The position numbers and the translations under genes are program-made. Positions 24,557 to 30,045 of a DNA stretch of 30,045 bases are shown in pieces. The first letter of the stretch is position 1, and the number at the start of each line of letters is the position of its first letter. This DNA is from JBBPYR01 sp038199755 (lineage in GTDB: Bacteria > Chloroflexota > Ktedonobacteria > Ktedonobacterales > Ktedonobacteraceae): assembly GCA_038199755.1 (NCBI GenBank), contig JBBPYR010000176.1, positions 1 through 30,045 on the forward strand, read 5' to 3'. The notes beneath the pieces are model-generated. The model was not told the DNA's origin and searched no databases. It was given only the letters and a program-made list of their open reading frames with translations.

Positions 24557-24584
24557 ATTATCATATAGAATAACCATATGTCAA
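24557..24584 (-). promoter_or_regulatory. Promoter of the E2 membrane-protein operon
   Basis: On the minus strand TTGACA (24579-24584) is followed 16 bp on by GATAAT (24557-24562). It diverges from the HTH promoters, with the two -35 boxes 5 bp apart, so one bound protein could control both. The leader to the first ATG would be about 200 nt. Confidence 0.6.
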
Positions 24585-24589
24585 CGTCA

Positions 24590-24618
24590 TTGACTTGAAT
24601 TGTAAGAAACTGTATAGT
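24590..24618 (+). promoter_or_regulatory. HTH gene promoter P1
   Basis: TTGACT (24590-24595), 17 bp, TATAGT (24613-24618). Confidence 0.65.
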
Positions 24619-24629
24619 TAATTAGCAGA

Positions 24630-24658
24630 TTGACGGAATCACTAGGAAGCGTTATAGT
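24630..24658 (+). promoter_or_regulatory. HTH gene promoter P2
   Basis: TTGACG (24630-24635), 17 bp, TATAGT (24653-24658). It has the same -10 and spacing as P1, exactly 40 bp downstream. AGGAGGT (24676-24682) precedes the ATG. Confidence 0.7.
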
Positions 24659-24688
24659 ATCTCCATATTTGTTTTAGGAGGTAACTAA

Positions 24689-24898
24689 ATGCCTAGAGAA
24701 GTAGACGGAGAGATTTACTATAATGCTTCGGAGGCTGCGCGTTATTTAGGTATTGCCCGTGACACTTTCAACAGGAATGTAAGAGACAGGATACCTGTTT
24801 ATAATCTTGGTGCTCTAAGAAGAGAGTTTTTTCGTCAATCGGACTTAGATAGATATAGAGGTGCTCGTCCTGCTGAGGACAATGAAGATGAAGAATAG
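24689..24898 (+). CDS. Helix-turn-helix regulator of E2
   Basis: A 69-residue protein of the excisionase-like HTH type: Y-Y-N-A-S-E-A-A-R-Y-L, then R-D-T-F-N-R-N-V, then L-D-R-Y, with an acidic tail. It has tandem promoters and a perfect ribosome site, and diverges from the five-gene operon. It is the natural candidate for binding the TACATA palindromes and controlling integrase or operon expression (inference). It resembles the 59-residue protein at 2485 in the N-A-S-E-A-A-R segment. Confidence 0.8.
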   Translation: MPREVDGEIYYNASEAARYLGIARDTFNRNVRDRIPVYNLGALRREFFRQSDLDRYRGARPAEDNEDEE

Positions 24899-24930
24899 TT
24901 GTATAAGCACTAATTGTAAGGAGAAAAAAG

Positions 24931-24958
24931 CCCATTAGGGAAATACCCAATGGGTTTT
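24931..24958 (+). terminator. Terminator of the HTH gene
   Basis: CCCATT-A-GGG, loop AAATA, CCC-AATGGG, then TTTTG. It lies 33 bp after the HTH stop and has an A-rich upstream flank, so it may work in both directions. Confidence 0.8.
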
Positions 24959-25067
24959 GTATATGCTCTACAACTCTCAATAGTTTTTAGTCCTTGGGTA
25001 TCCATACATTCAATTGTACATTTTGCTCGTCTATCATGTTTTACTCTTTCTACATGAAATACAACCC

Positions 25068-25084
25068 TACATAGCGGATATGTA
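25068..25084. repeat. Palindrome site 3, TACATA-N5-TATGTA
   Basis: Perfect 6-bp arms, spacer GCGGA. Third of the four E2 sites. Confidence 0.7.
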
Positions 25085-25114
25085 TGCCAAAAATCCCTAC
25101 ATATCAAATCTAGT

Positions 25115-25145
25115 TTGTCGTCCCGCTTGTCAAGCGGGACGACAA
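25115..25145. repeat. 15-bp perfect hairpin between palindrome sites 3 and 4
   Basis: TTGTCGTCCCGCTTG (25115-25129), one-base loop, CAAGCGGGACGACAA (25131-25145). It has no T-run in either direction. It sits centrally between the two palindromes, so a DNA-level role such as a cruciform or origin seems as likely as termination. Confidence 0.65.
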
Positions 25146-25151
25146 GAGCGG

Positions 25152-25168
25152 TACATAGTAATTATGTA
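25152..25168. repeat. Palindrome site 4, TACATA-N5-TATGTA
   Basis: Perfect 6-bp arms, spacer GTAAT. It starts 84 bp after site 3. Confidence 0.7.
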
Positions 25169-25512
25169 TGTTTGGGTTCCCTTTATCTTGCACTACCTGC
25201 ACGCTTGCATGGTGTTCAAACGCTGTGCATACTGGCAGCTTGGTTCTTTAGCGGTGCAGGTCTGGCGCTTCGCGGTGGGGTCGTCTCATCTCATTGTGGT
25301 AAAAGGGGTACTCTTCTCTTTTCTGTACTCCCGATTCTTTCCGGCATACTCTGGCGCACCAGTGGTACACCTTCGGTAACGGTGCCGATGCGCTCCGGTT
25401 TCTGCTGAAATGGTAGGGATATTGACGGTTCGGTATTCTTATTACGTAGGAAAAAAGCGCGAGAGGTCAAGATACCAGGGGCGCGGGGGCGGGGGCGCGT
25501 CCCTGTTCAATA

Positions 25513-25526
25513 AGAACATATGTTCT
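25513..25526. promoter_or_regulatory. SOS-box-like palindrome AGAACATATGTTCT
   Basis: A perfect 14-bp palindrome containing GAAC-N4-GTTC, the core of the Gram-positive LexA/DinR box. No gene starts directly next to it: the plus strand runs into a terminator and the minus strand into the gene-free region. A LexA role is therefore open. Confidence 0.5.
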
Positions 25527-25546
25527 AATTCATAGACAAAAAAGTA

Positions 25547-25570
25547 ACCAGGAAGTTAGAGCTTCCTGGT
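25547..25570 (-). terminator. Terminator of the right-end E2 gene
   Basis: ACCAGGAAG, 6-nt loop, CTTCCTGGT, followed on the minus strand by TACTTTTTTG. It is 31 bp past the stop of the 25,602-25,946 gene. Confidence 0.8.
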
Positions 25571-25601
25571 ACATTCTAAGCTACGATGAAAGATGAATAT
25601 G

Positions 25602-25946
25602 CTAACTTGAGCGTATAATATCCAGTTTGATAGATGGACATTCCACCATAACACTATCCTGATTGACTGTATACCATGCTTCCTTTCTGCCTGCTAGCAT
25701 CTCAAGAGTAAGCTGTATCTGTGTTCCGTCTGTCACCGCAAAATGGTAGAGGTCAACCGCTTGTAAATGCTCTGCCTCTTCTGAGACTGGCAGGTTATAC
25801 GCATGGCTAGTTACATAGCTTTGCTCGTCTGGCGCTACACTCACGGTCATTGTAACCAGCTTGTACCCGCACTCTTGCGTATACACAAGTGAGCCTCTGT
25901 AATCCTCTGGTTCCTGGTAGATGTCTGTTAGTTCGTGGTCTGTCAT
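25602..25946 (-). CDS. Hypothetical protein at the right end of E2
   Basis: A 114-residue acidic soluble protein, mostly predicted beta strands (for example K-L-V-T-M-T-V-S-V and T-Q-I-Q-L-T-L-E-M-L), with no membrane segment. AGGAG precedes the ATG. It has its own terminator and a hairpin separates it from the element end. No family is recognised. Element cargo or an immunity-like function is possible but unsupported. Confidence 0.7.
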   Translation of the reverse strand: MTDHELTDIYQEPEDYRGSLVYTQECGYKLVTMTVSVAPDEQSYVTSHAYNLPVSEEAEHLQAVDLYHFAVTDGTQIQLTLEMLAGRKEAWYTVNQDSVMVECPSIKLDIIRSS

Positions 25947-25982
25947 TGCTTTTTCTCCTGTGCTAAACTAGAGACAAAACAA

Positions 25983-26024
25983 AAGTAACCAGGGTTAGAA
26001 GGTAAGTTCTAACCCTGGTTACTT
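25983..26024. terminator. 18-bp perfect hairpin insulating the right end of E2
   Basis: AAGTAACCAGGGTTAGAA (25983-26000), 6-nt loop, mirrored perfectly at 26007-26024. It shares the AAGTAACCAGG sequence with the 25,547 terminator. It would block transcripts entering or leaving the element. Confidence 0.7.
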
Positions 26025-26155
26025 TCAGCTAGCTCGTGCTACTTTATTTGAACTAAATGAGCCTGAATGAGTGATACTTGCTAGCACATCAAGCAGGATA
26101 AGGTATATTTCTTTGTAGGTTTGTTGTACGTCTTTCTTATTCCTAAAGTGAGCAT

Positions 26156-26163
26156 ACCGCATG
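26156..26163. repeat. attR core ACCGCATG of E2
   Basis: Second copy of the 8-bp core. The following base (T26164) completes the Cys codon of nth when joined to the left half. Confidence 0.85.
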
Positions 26164-26440
26164 TGTGCTCTTGTTCAGCTGCCAGCAACCACTATTACCC
26201 GTGGATGTACACGTCCACCGCGTCAGTGGTCGCCTGGGTCTCATCGGCAAAAAGGTGACCGCCGACAATGCCCACGCCCTTTTACAGGCGTTGCTGCCTC
26301 AAGAGGCCCGCCCCATCTACAACTTTCACAAGGGCCTGCTGCGCCACGGGCAGCGCGTCTGCATCTATGAGCATCCGCGCTGCAACCAATGTGTGATCAC
26401 GGATATGTGTGATTATTATAAAACGGTGGTGAGACCATGA
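26164..26440 (+). pseudogene. nth: Endonuclease III, 3' part (split by element E2)
   Basis: It encodes the rest of nth after E2: V-L-L-F-S-C, then P-V-D-V-H-V-H-R-V with the catalytic Asp, and the C-terminal 4Fe-4S motif C-x6-C-x2-C-x5-C in C-I-Y-E-H-P-R-C-N-Q-C-V-I-T-D-M-C. It has no start of its own with a ribosome site. The sequence is well kept with no extra stops, arguing for recent or reversible insertion. Confidence 0.92.
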
Positions 26441-26524
26441 TAGGATAACGCAGTAAACGGTACTTGCATCAGGAATTAAGGCGTTTCTTTGTGAGATGAG
26501 TGAGTGAGACAGGCTGTAGTTTTG

Positions 26525-26553
26525 TTGACATCTCGAGCAACTGTCGATATTAT
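26525..26553 (+). promoter_or_regulatory. Strong promoter upstream of 26,659 gene
   Basis: TTGACA (26525-26530), 17 bp, TATTAT (26548-26553). It gives a leader of about 100 nt to ATG 26659. Confidence 0.75.
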
Positions 26554-26658
26554 AGCTCTGCTGGTATTCTGAATTCCCTAATTGGCAGTTGAGATTTTTC
26601 GCATTATTACTCATTACCTCTTCTCAATAGAATTACCTCTCAAAGAGAGCTATATCTT

Positions 26659-27330
26659 ATGTCTACCCTACTTGAATGGTTACCACTTTGTATTGGGGGA
26701 TTAGTAGAAATGCCACCAGTGATCATCGCAGCAATTATTACTGGAATAGCAGCAATAATTGCTGCCATTACAGCTCCTATTGCTTATCATATTTATCAAC
26801 AGTATCTAATTCGGATTGACCTAACAATGCTCACGTACGGAAAGGAGGTAGCGATCCGAGTATCAGATGGAACTTATCTCAAAGTAGACGCTAACAACGA
26901 CGGGACGCTTGTCGGAGGAAGCAACGAAATCAAAGCGTGGAATATTTTTACTATTGTTGAAGCCGACCCTTTACCGAATAAACCAGCTAAAATTATCAAG
27001 GATGGTGATAAGATCGGATTCAAAGTGACAGTTCAAGGTGAGTGGAAATACGTAAGCGTCCGGCTGGACAGCAATGAACAAAAACAACTCAAAGCAAAGT
27101 CAAAAAATCTGGAGTCATGGCAAACATTCATTATATGCACTACACCAAAAAGTGATGCAGGAGTATTTCACTATGGAAGTTCTTTTGCACTTAAAGCTCA
27201 TAATAGAAACATGGTGACCTACAACCCAAAAGATGATGATGGGAAAAAAAGATTACTTGCTATCTATGGTCACATCTTAAGTTCAGAAACATTTGTTTTT
27301 GTTAATCCCCATCCCAAACAAGATCGATGA
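26659..27330 (+). CDS. Membrane-anchored beta-trefoil/fascin-like protein
   Basis: A 223-residue protein. An Ala/Ile-rich membrane helix spans about residues 20-45, and the rest forms an outer domain with fascin-like spacing: Y-L-K-V-D-A-N-N-D-G, A-W-N-I-F-T-I-V-E-A, D-K-I-G-F-K, W-K-Y-V-S-V and S-W-Q-T-F-I-I, all typical of trefoil repeats in which a Trp and Phe pair precede a strand. Such domains bind sugars or proteins. The upstream promoter is strong; AAAGAGAG is a modest ribosome site. A start at 26710 would keep the helix. It is backbone, just outside E2. Confidence 0.65.
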   Translation: MSTLLEWLPLCIGGLVEMPPVIIAAIITGIAAIIAAITAPIAYHIYQQYLIRIDLTMLTYGKEVAIRVSDGTYLKVDANNDGTLVGGSNEIKAWNIFTIVEADPLPNKPAKIIKDGDKIGFKVTVQGEWKYVSVRLDSNEQKQLKAKSKNLESWQTFIICTTPKSDAGVFHYGSSFALKAHNRNMVTYNPKDDDGKKRLLAIYGHILSSETFVFVNPHPKQDR

Positions 27331-27569
27331 CGTAGAATGATCTCTGCCGATGAAGGCTTGTCTTGGCGAATTCGGGTCGCCAGTGTTTCAGCAAACATCC
27401 CTTCGTTGGCAAAACTATTGAGATAGAGCTTGAGGCTTTTGCTTTCTAAGCAGAGTGGGCTTGGAACATGGGTAATAGTTACGGTATAAAAGTCGCGTTG
27501 AGCGCTGACAGGACAACACGTGGTGACCTCGTCAGAGTGAAGTGTAACCCAAAGAGAGTCCTTCAGGAG
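27331..27569 (-). pseudogene. queF: queF remnant (preQ1 synthase/7-cyano-7-deazaguanine reductase)
   Basis: The minus strand encodes about 75 residues of QueF: H-S-D-E-V-T-T-C-C-P-V with the catalytic Cys, R-D-F-Y-T-V-T-I, then C-L-E-S-K-S-L-K-L-Y-L and F-A-N-E-G-M-F. Both ends are lost: a stop precedes it at about 27,570 and the C-terminal G-G-I region is missing at 27,331, where the trefoil gene ends. QueF reduces preQ0 to preQ1 in queuosine synthesis. A functional copy, if any, must lie elsewhere. Confidence 0.75.
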
Positions 27570-27585
27570 TTACAAACCCTTCTAA

Positions 27586-27876
27586 GGTCCACAAGGCCTC
27601 AACCAGTGGTTGCAAACCTTTTTGACGGCTGGCCCTGATGCGAAAGCAGAAGTGCAGACCACCATCGAGGCAGGCGAGTGGGTTGCCAATGAGCATGTTG
27701 GCAGGTTTACTCATACCGGTCCATTGCTATCTCCGGGTGGTGAGATTCCACCTACGGGTCGCCGGGTAGAGTTACGTTTCGCGGAGATCTACAAGGTGAA
27801 GGAGGGAAAGCTCACAGAAATGCGCACCTACTATGACTCGGCCAGTATGCTGCGACAAATGGGCTTGCTCTCATAA
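27586..27876 (+). pseudogene. SnoaL-like ester cyclase family, 5'-truncated remnant
   Basis: About 96 residues of the C-terminal part of a SnoaL-like/NTF2-fold protein: G-L-N-Q-W-L, F-L-T-A-G-P-D-A, H-T-G-P-L-L, P-T-G-R-R-V-E-L-R-F, I-Y-K-V-K-E-G-K and a final Y-D-S-A-S-M-L-R-Q-M-G. Family members are about 130-150 residues; the N-terminal strand and helix are missing and an in-frame stop lies at 27583. It abuts the queF remnant, so both were probably lost in the same rearrangement. Confidence 0.7.
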
Positions 27877-27894
27877 CGGAAGTGCCTCTTCTGT

Positions 27895-27969
27895 AAGTAC
27901 AGGTTATGAGTACAGAGAGCATGGTTTCGTATCGCGAAACCATGCTCTCTGTACTCATAACCTGTACTT
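27895..27969. terminator. Perfect 35-bp hairpin
   Basis: The arms 27895-27929 and 27935-27969 are exact reverse complements around a 5-nt loop. The right arm overlaps the stop codon of the next gene on the minus strand (27968-27970). It lies between two convergent genes and probably ends both transcripts, but a 35-bp perfect stem is much longer than usual. Confidence 0.7.
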
Positions 27970-28441
27970 ATTTTTTGTCGTCGTGATGACCAAAGAGGCC
28001 ACCAAGCAGACCACCAGCATTACCAAGTTTCTTCTCAAGCTCGTTCTCCAGATTATCGAGAACGCCATCGGCAGCATCTTTCGCCTGTTGCGAGAATTGT
28101 TGACCGCCAGGGATTTTGTTAGCGAGCGAATCAATGGCTTGATCGACCTGCTGCTCCGCCATCTGGCGTCCACCAGCCAGGGGGCTATTATCTACTTGAC
28201 CTGCCTGATTGTGCTGTGTCGTATTCTGCTGACCCTGACTACCTGTCATGCCGCCTAGCCGATTTTCGCCCTCGTGCTCAAGGTTGGTGAGAATGCCACC
28301 AACGGCATCCTTCGCCTGCTGGCTGAACTGTTTGCCGCCAGGAACCTTGCCCGCAAACTGGTCAATCGCCTGGTCTGCCTGCTGTTGCGCCGCGTTCCGT
28401 GCCCCATCAAGCATGTGGTTTTCGTTTTGTTGATCTGCCAT
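27968..28441 (-). CDS. Hydrophilic two-repeat protein, unknown function
   Basis: A 157-residue Gln/Asn/Gly-rich protein made of two tandem repeats, about residues 11-62 and 87-142. Each repeat contains A-x-Q-Q-x-D-Q-A-I-D, K-[IV]-P-G-G, F-S-Q-Q-A-K-D-A and L-x-N-L-E. A Gly-rich tail ends in H-H-D-D-K-K. This looks like a stress-linked or late-embryogenesis-like soluble protein; no family is certain. AGGAAGGAAA precedes ATG 28441. Confidence 0.75.
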   Translation of the reverse strand: MADQQNENHMLDGARNAAQQQADQAIDQFAGKVPGGKQFSQQAKDAVGGILTNLEHEGENRLGGMTGSQGQQNTTQHNQAGQVDNSPLAGGRQMAEQQVDQAIDSLANKIPGGQQFSQQAKDAADGVLDNLENELEKKLGNAGGLLGGLFGHHDDKK

Positions 28442-28488
28442 AATGCAACGTTTCCTTCCTGTTGAATACGATCAAGACGCACTATATC

Positions 28489-28971
28489 CTATAGCCATCT
28501 TCTTACTTGGGTCTTGTAGTTGAGATACTCTGTTCCGAATTTGCCTTCTAGGTAGTGTTCTTCCCGATCAATGACGCCGCGATTGATGATTGTGAGTACG
28601 AAGGGTAAGAAGAACATCGGCCACGCGCTATTCAGGAAGAGGGCAATGCCTGAATAGAGTAGGGCAAGCGAGAGATAGAGCGGGTTGCGTGTGAAGCGGA
28701 ATGGCCCGTTAGTAACAATGGTAGTGGCGGGTTGTCTGGGATCGACATTCGTGCCTGCCTGCCTCATGGTACGAAAACCTGCAGTGATCGTGGTCACGCC
28801 TGTCCCGATGCAAATGGCACCGAGTATGCGTGCTACTGCGCTAAAAGGGAGAAACTTTCTGGGTGAAGCGAACTGTAGCACTATGCCCACCAATAGTGGG
28901 ATGGCATAAATGAGAGGTGGCGGTGCCACCACGCCAGGGTTGTCTGCACTGTTCTGTATCTTGTTGTTCAT
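28489..28971 (-). CDS. PEMT/ICMT-like membrane methyltransferase
   Basis: A 160-residue membrane protein with four helices and the C-terminal signature of the phospholipid/isoprenylcysteine methyltransferase family: G-P-F-R-F-T-R-N-P-L-Y-L-S, E-E-H-Y-L-E-G-K-F-G-x-E-Y-x-x-Y. These enzymes transfer a methyl group from S-adenosylmethionine to a lipid or a protein C-terminus; the substrate cannot be set here. ATG 28971 follows GGAGCACACA. It is the leftmost of the divergent pair with the 29,179 gene. Confidence 0.8.
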   Translation of the reverse strand: MNNKIQNSADNPGVVAPPPLIYAIPLLVGIVLQFASPRKFLPFSAVARILGAICIGTGVTTITAGFRTMRQAGTNVDPRQPATTIVTNGPFRFTRNPLYLSLALLYSGIALFLNSAWPMFFLPFVLTIINRGVIDREEHYLEGKFGTEYLNYKTQVRRWL

Positions 28972-29178
28972 TGTGTGCTCCTTTACTGATGCGGTTATAC
29001 TATGCAGTACTTTCACTTTCCAAGTATGGGCGAATTTTATCCTGCTGTCAATCTCCTTTTTGCTGGTTTACGTGTATCAAGTGCATCTTTACCGTTTGGA
29101 ACGCAACGTTTTTCGTGTGGGCATCGTGATAGATGATGTAAGATATGCTGAGATATGCGTGTGAAACATGAGGAGCAG

Positions 29179-30009
29179 ATGATGCAAAAGACCGCAATGA
29201 CTACAATGCAGTTGGTGCAGCAAAAATTGGCAGCGTTTGAGCGTTTGCAAGCTGAGTTTGAGGCCAGTTTTCAGTTTGTACAGGATGTTCATGGACAAAA
29301 ACGTTTAACTATATTTCCAGTCACTGACGTGGTGCGCTACCTTCATGCGCGTTGGGTTTGCGAAGTCAAGAGTCGTTTGCTGAGCGTTGCCCCTAGTGTG
29401 AAGGAATATGAAGGGCGACTGTGTCTGGAATTATTATTGCACTGGCAAGAGGGTGATACCACCAGTGCCGTCGATTTTCTCTATCGCAGATTAGATATGT
29501 TGCCTGTCACGAATATCACACGGCAGTTACAAGTCATTCGGCAACAAGAGCAAGTAGAAGAGGATGGACTCGCACAACGTTTACTTAACGGTCATCTTGT
29601 GCTGCTCAATCGTGGTATGCATCTTATGATGGCGTTGGACGCGATCTTCACGCTTGCTGATGACGTACTTATTGAAGAAGTACGTAAAAGTTGCGCGAAT
29701 TATGGGCATCGACCTGAGCAGATCGGGCAGCAGGTGCAAGAGTTGGATAGTCCGCTATATGCCTATGTGCCACATCAGGTATTAGCACAGCGGAACATGC
29801 AGGTGATGAATGGGCTGGGCGTCAACGTGACGCAACGTGCGGGCGATCATCCCGGGCAGCGCTCATGGCGTGTCGTTGCGCCAGTTACTCCCATGAGTCC
29901 TTATGCAGAGCATGTGGTGGAAGGCTATCAAGAACTGGTTTCGCCTTCGCATAATAATATACGGCAAAATCGTTTTGTTGACCGTCCAGAGATAAGTGAA
30001 CGAGAATAG
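29179..30009 (+). CDS. Soluble helical protein, unknown function
   Basis: A 276-residue protein, mostly helical and charged, with no recognised domain. Visible features: a run of helices R-L-Q-A-E-F-E-A-S-F-Q-F, then L-C-L-E-L-L-L-H-W-Q, then R-Q-L-Q-V-I-R-Q-Q. ATG 29179 follows AGGAG at 5 nt; an in-frame ATG at 29155 lacks a site. The C-terminal 60 residues look disordered. It is followed by a hairpin terminator. Confidence 0.65.
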   Translation: MMQKTAMTTMQLVQQKLAAFERLQAEFEASFQFVQDVHGQKRLTIFPVTDVVRYLHARWVCEVKSRLLSVAPSVKEYEGRLCLELLLHWQEGDTTSAVDFLYRRLDMLPVTNITRQLQVIRQQEQVEEDGLAQRLLNGHLVLLNRGMHLMMALDAIFTLADDVLIEEVRKSCANYGHRPEQIGQQVQELDSPLYAYVPHQVLAQRNMQVMNGLGVNVTQRAGDHPGQRSWRVVAPVTPMSPYAEHVVEGYQELVSPSHNNIRQNRFVDRPEISERE

Positions 30010-30021
30010 AGAGAGCATGGC

Positions 30022-30045
30022 GAGAGCCACGCATGCGTGGCTCTC
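30022..30045. terminator. 24-bp perfect palindrome at the window edge
   Basis: GAGAGCCACGCA mirrored by TGCGTGGCTCTC, directly after the 29,179 gene. It may be a terminator hairpin; any T-run would lie outside the window. Confidence 0.6.

Larger units (their letters stand above)
24959..25601. other. 640-bp gene-free control region of E2
   Basis: No reading frame here has a ribosome site or recognisable protein. The stretch contains two TACATA palindromes flanking a 15-bp hairpin, a G-rich run (about 25478-25500), an SOS-box-like palindrome and the terminator of the right-end gene. It could be a replication or attachment control region or hold a non-coding RNA. Confidence 0.5.
18865..26163. 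mobile_element. Element E2, complete 7.3-kb integrated element inside nth
   Basis: Both ends have ACCGCATG (18865-18872 and 26156-26163). One copy plus the flanks rebuilds an intact nth reading frame. The serine recombinase gene lies at the left end, facing out, as is usual for such elements. Cargo: zinc-ribbon protein, five-gene operon with membrane proteins, HTH regulator, small protein at the right end. Repeat unit length between the two cores is 7,291 bp. No replication, packaging or transfer genes are recognised, so it is probably a small integrative or satellite-type element. Confidence 0.9.

Noticed and set aside
24910..25107. 65-residue minus-strand frame
   Set aside because: It overlaps the HTH terminator and palindrome site 3, and no ribosome site precedes it.
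25014..25408. Two overlapping plus-strand frames (121 and 97 codons)
   Set aside because: Both run across the palindromes and hairpin, with no start signal and odd composition.
25470..25500. G-quadruplex in the G-rich run
   Set aside because: Only three runs of four or more G are present in the core, not four, so an intramolecular four-stranded fold is not well supported.
1..30045. CRISPR array, tRNA, rRNA
   Set aside because: I saw no regularly spaced repeat array, no cloverleaf with CCA or T-loop, and no conserved rRNA stretch on either strand by eye.

Overview
The window looks like a chromosomal segment of a filamentous, spore-forming Chloroflexota bacterium (class Ktedonobacteria is my best guess). 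This is inferred from gene types: ~660-residue large serine recombinases, a Replic_Relax/VirD4-like pair, a baseplate-J-like membrane protein and small excisionase-type HTH proteins. No rRNA or tRNA is present to confirm it. A fairly GC-rich chromosomal backbone is interrupted by two lower-GC mobile elements of one family.

Region 1 (1 to about 15,260) is element E1; its left end lies outside the window. It carries a four-helix membrane protein, an OLD-type ATPase/TOPRIM nuclease (defence candidate), a plasmid-like partition cassette (HTH - ParA - ribbon-helix-helix) with 8-bp-phased CGAACG repeats, a 1.2-kb gene-free structured region, a Replic_Relax protein and a VirD4/TraG-like ATPase, a TPR membrane protein, and then a right-hand module: HTH, small Cys/His protein, one-pass membrane protein, small ORFs, serine recombinase. 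The recombinase has one in-frame TAA. E1 ends inside a sugar-lactonase (SMP-30 family) gene, which it truncates.

Region 2 (about 15,260-18,865) is chromosomal backbone: truncated lactonase, divergent xylulokinase xylB, a TenA/PqqC-like gene and the 5' part of nth (endonuclease III).

Region 3 (18,865-26,163) is a complete 7.3-kb element, E2, inserted in nth. Both ends carry the 8-bp sequence ACCGCATG. Removing the DNA between the two copies rejoins nth in frame as a 247-residue enzyme with its catalytic Lys, catalytic Asp and 4Fe-4S cysteines. E2 encodes its recombinase, an overlapping zinc-ribbon protein, a five-gene operon for small Cys/His proteins and membrane-anchored surface proteins, an HTH regulator with tandem promoters, four copies of the palindrome TACATA-N5-TATGTA, and one SOS-box-like palindrome.

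Region 4 (26,164-30,045) is backbone again: the 3' part of nth, a membrane-anchored beta-trefoil-like protein, remnants of queF and of a SnoaL-like gene, a 35-bp perfect hairpin, a two-repeat hydrophilic protein, a PEMT/ICMT-like methyltransferase and an unknown 276-residue protein.

The main discovery candidate is the E1/E2 element family. Both use a large serine recombinase with a Myb/SANT-like tail whose last codons run into the disrupted host gene. Both carry the same small Cys/His protein plus membrane FG-GAP-like protein module. E2 interrupts a DNA-repair gene in a way that excision would exactly repair.
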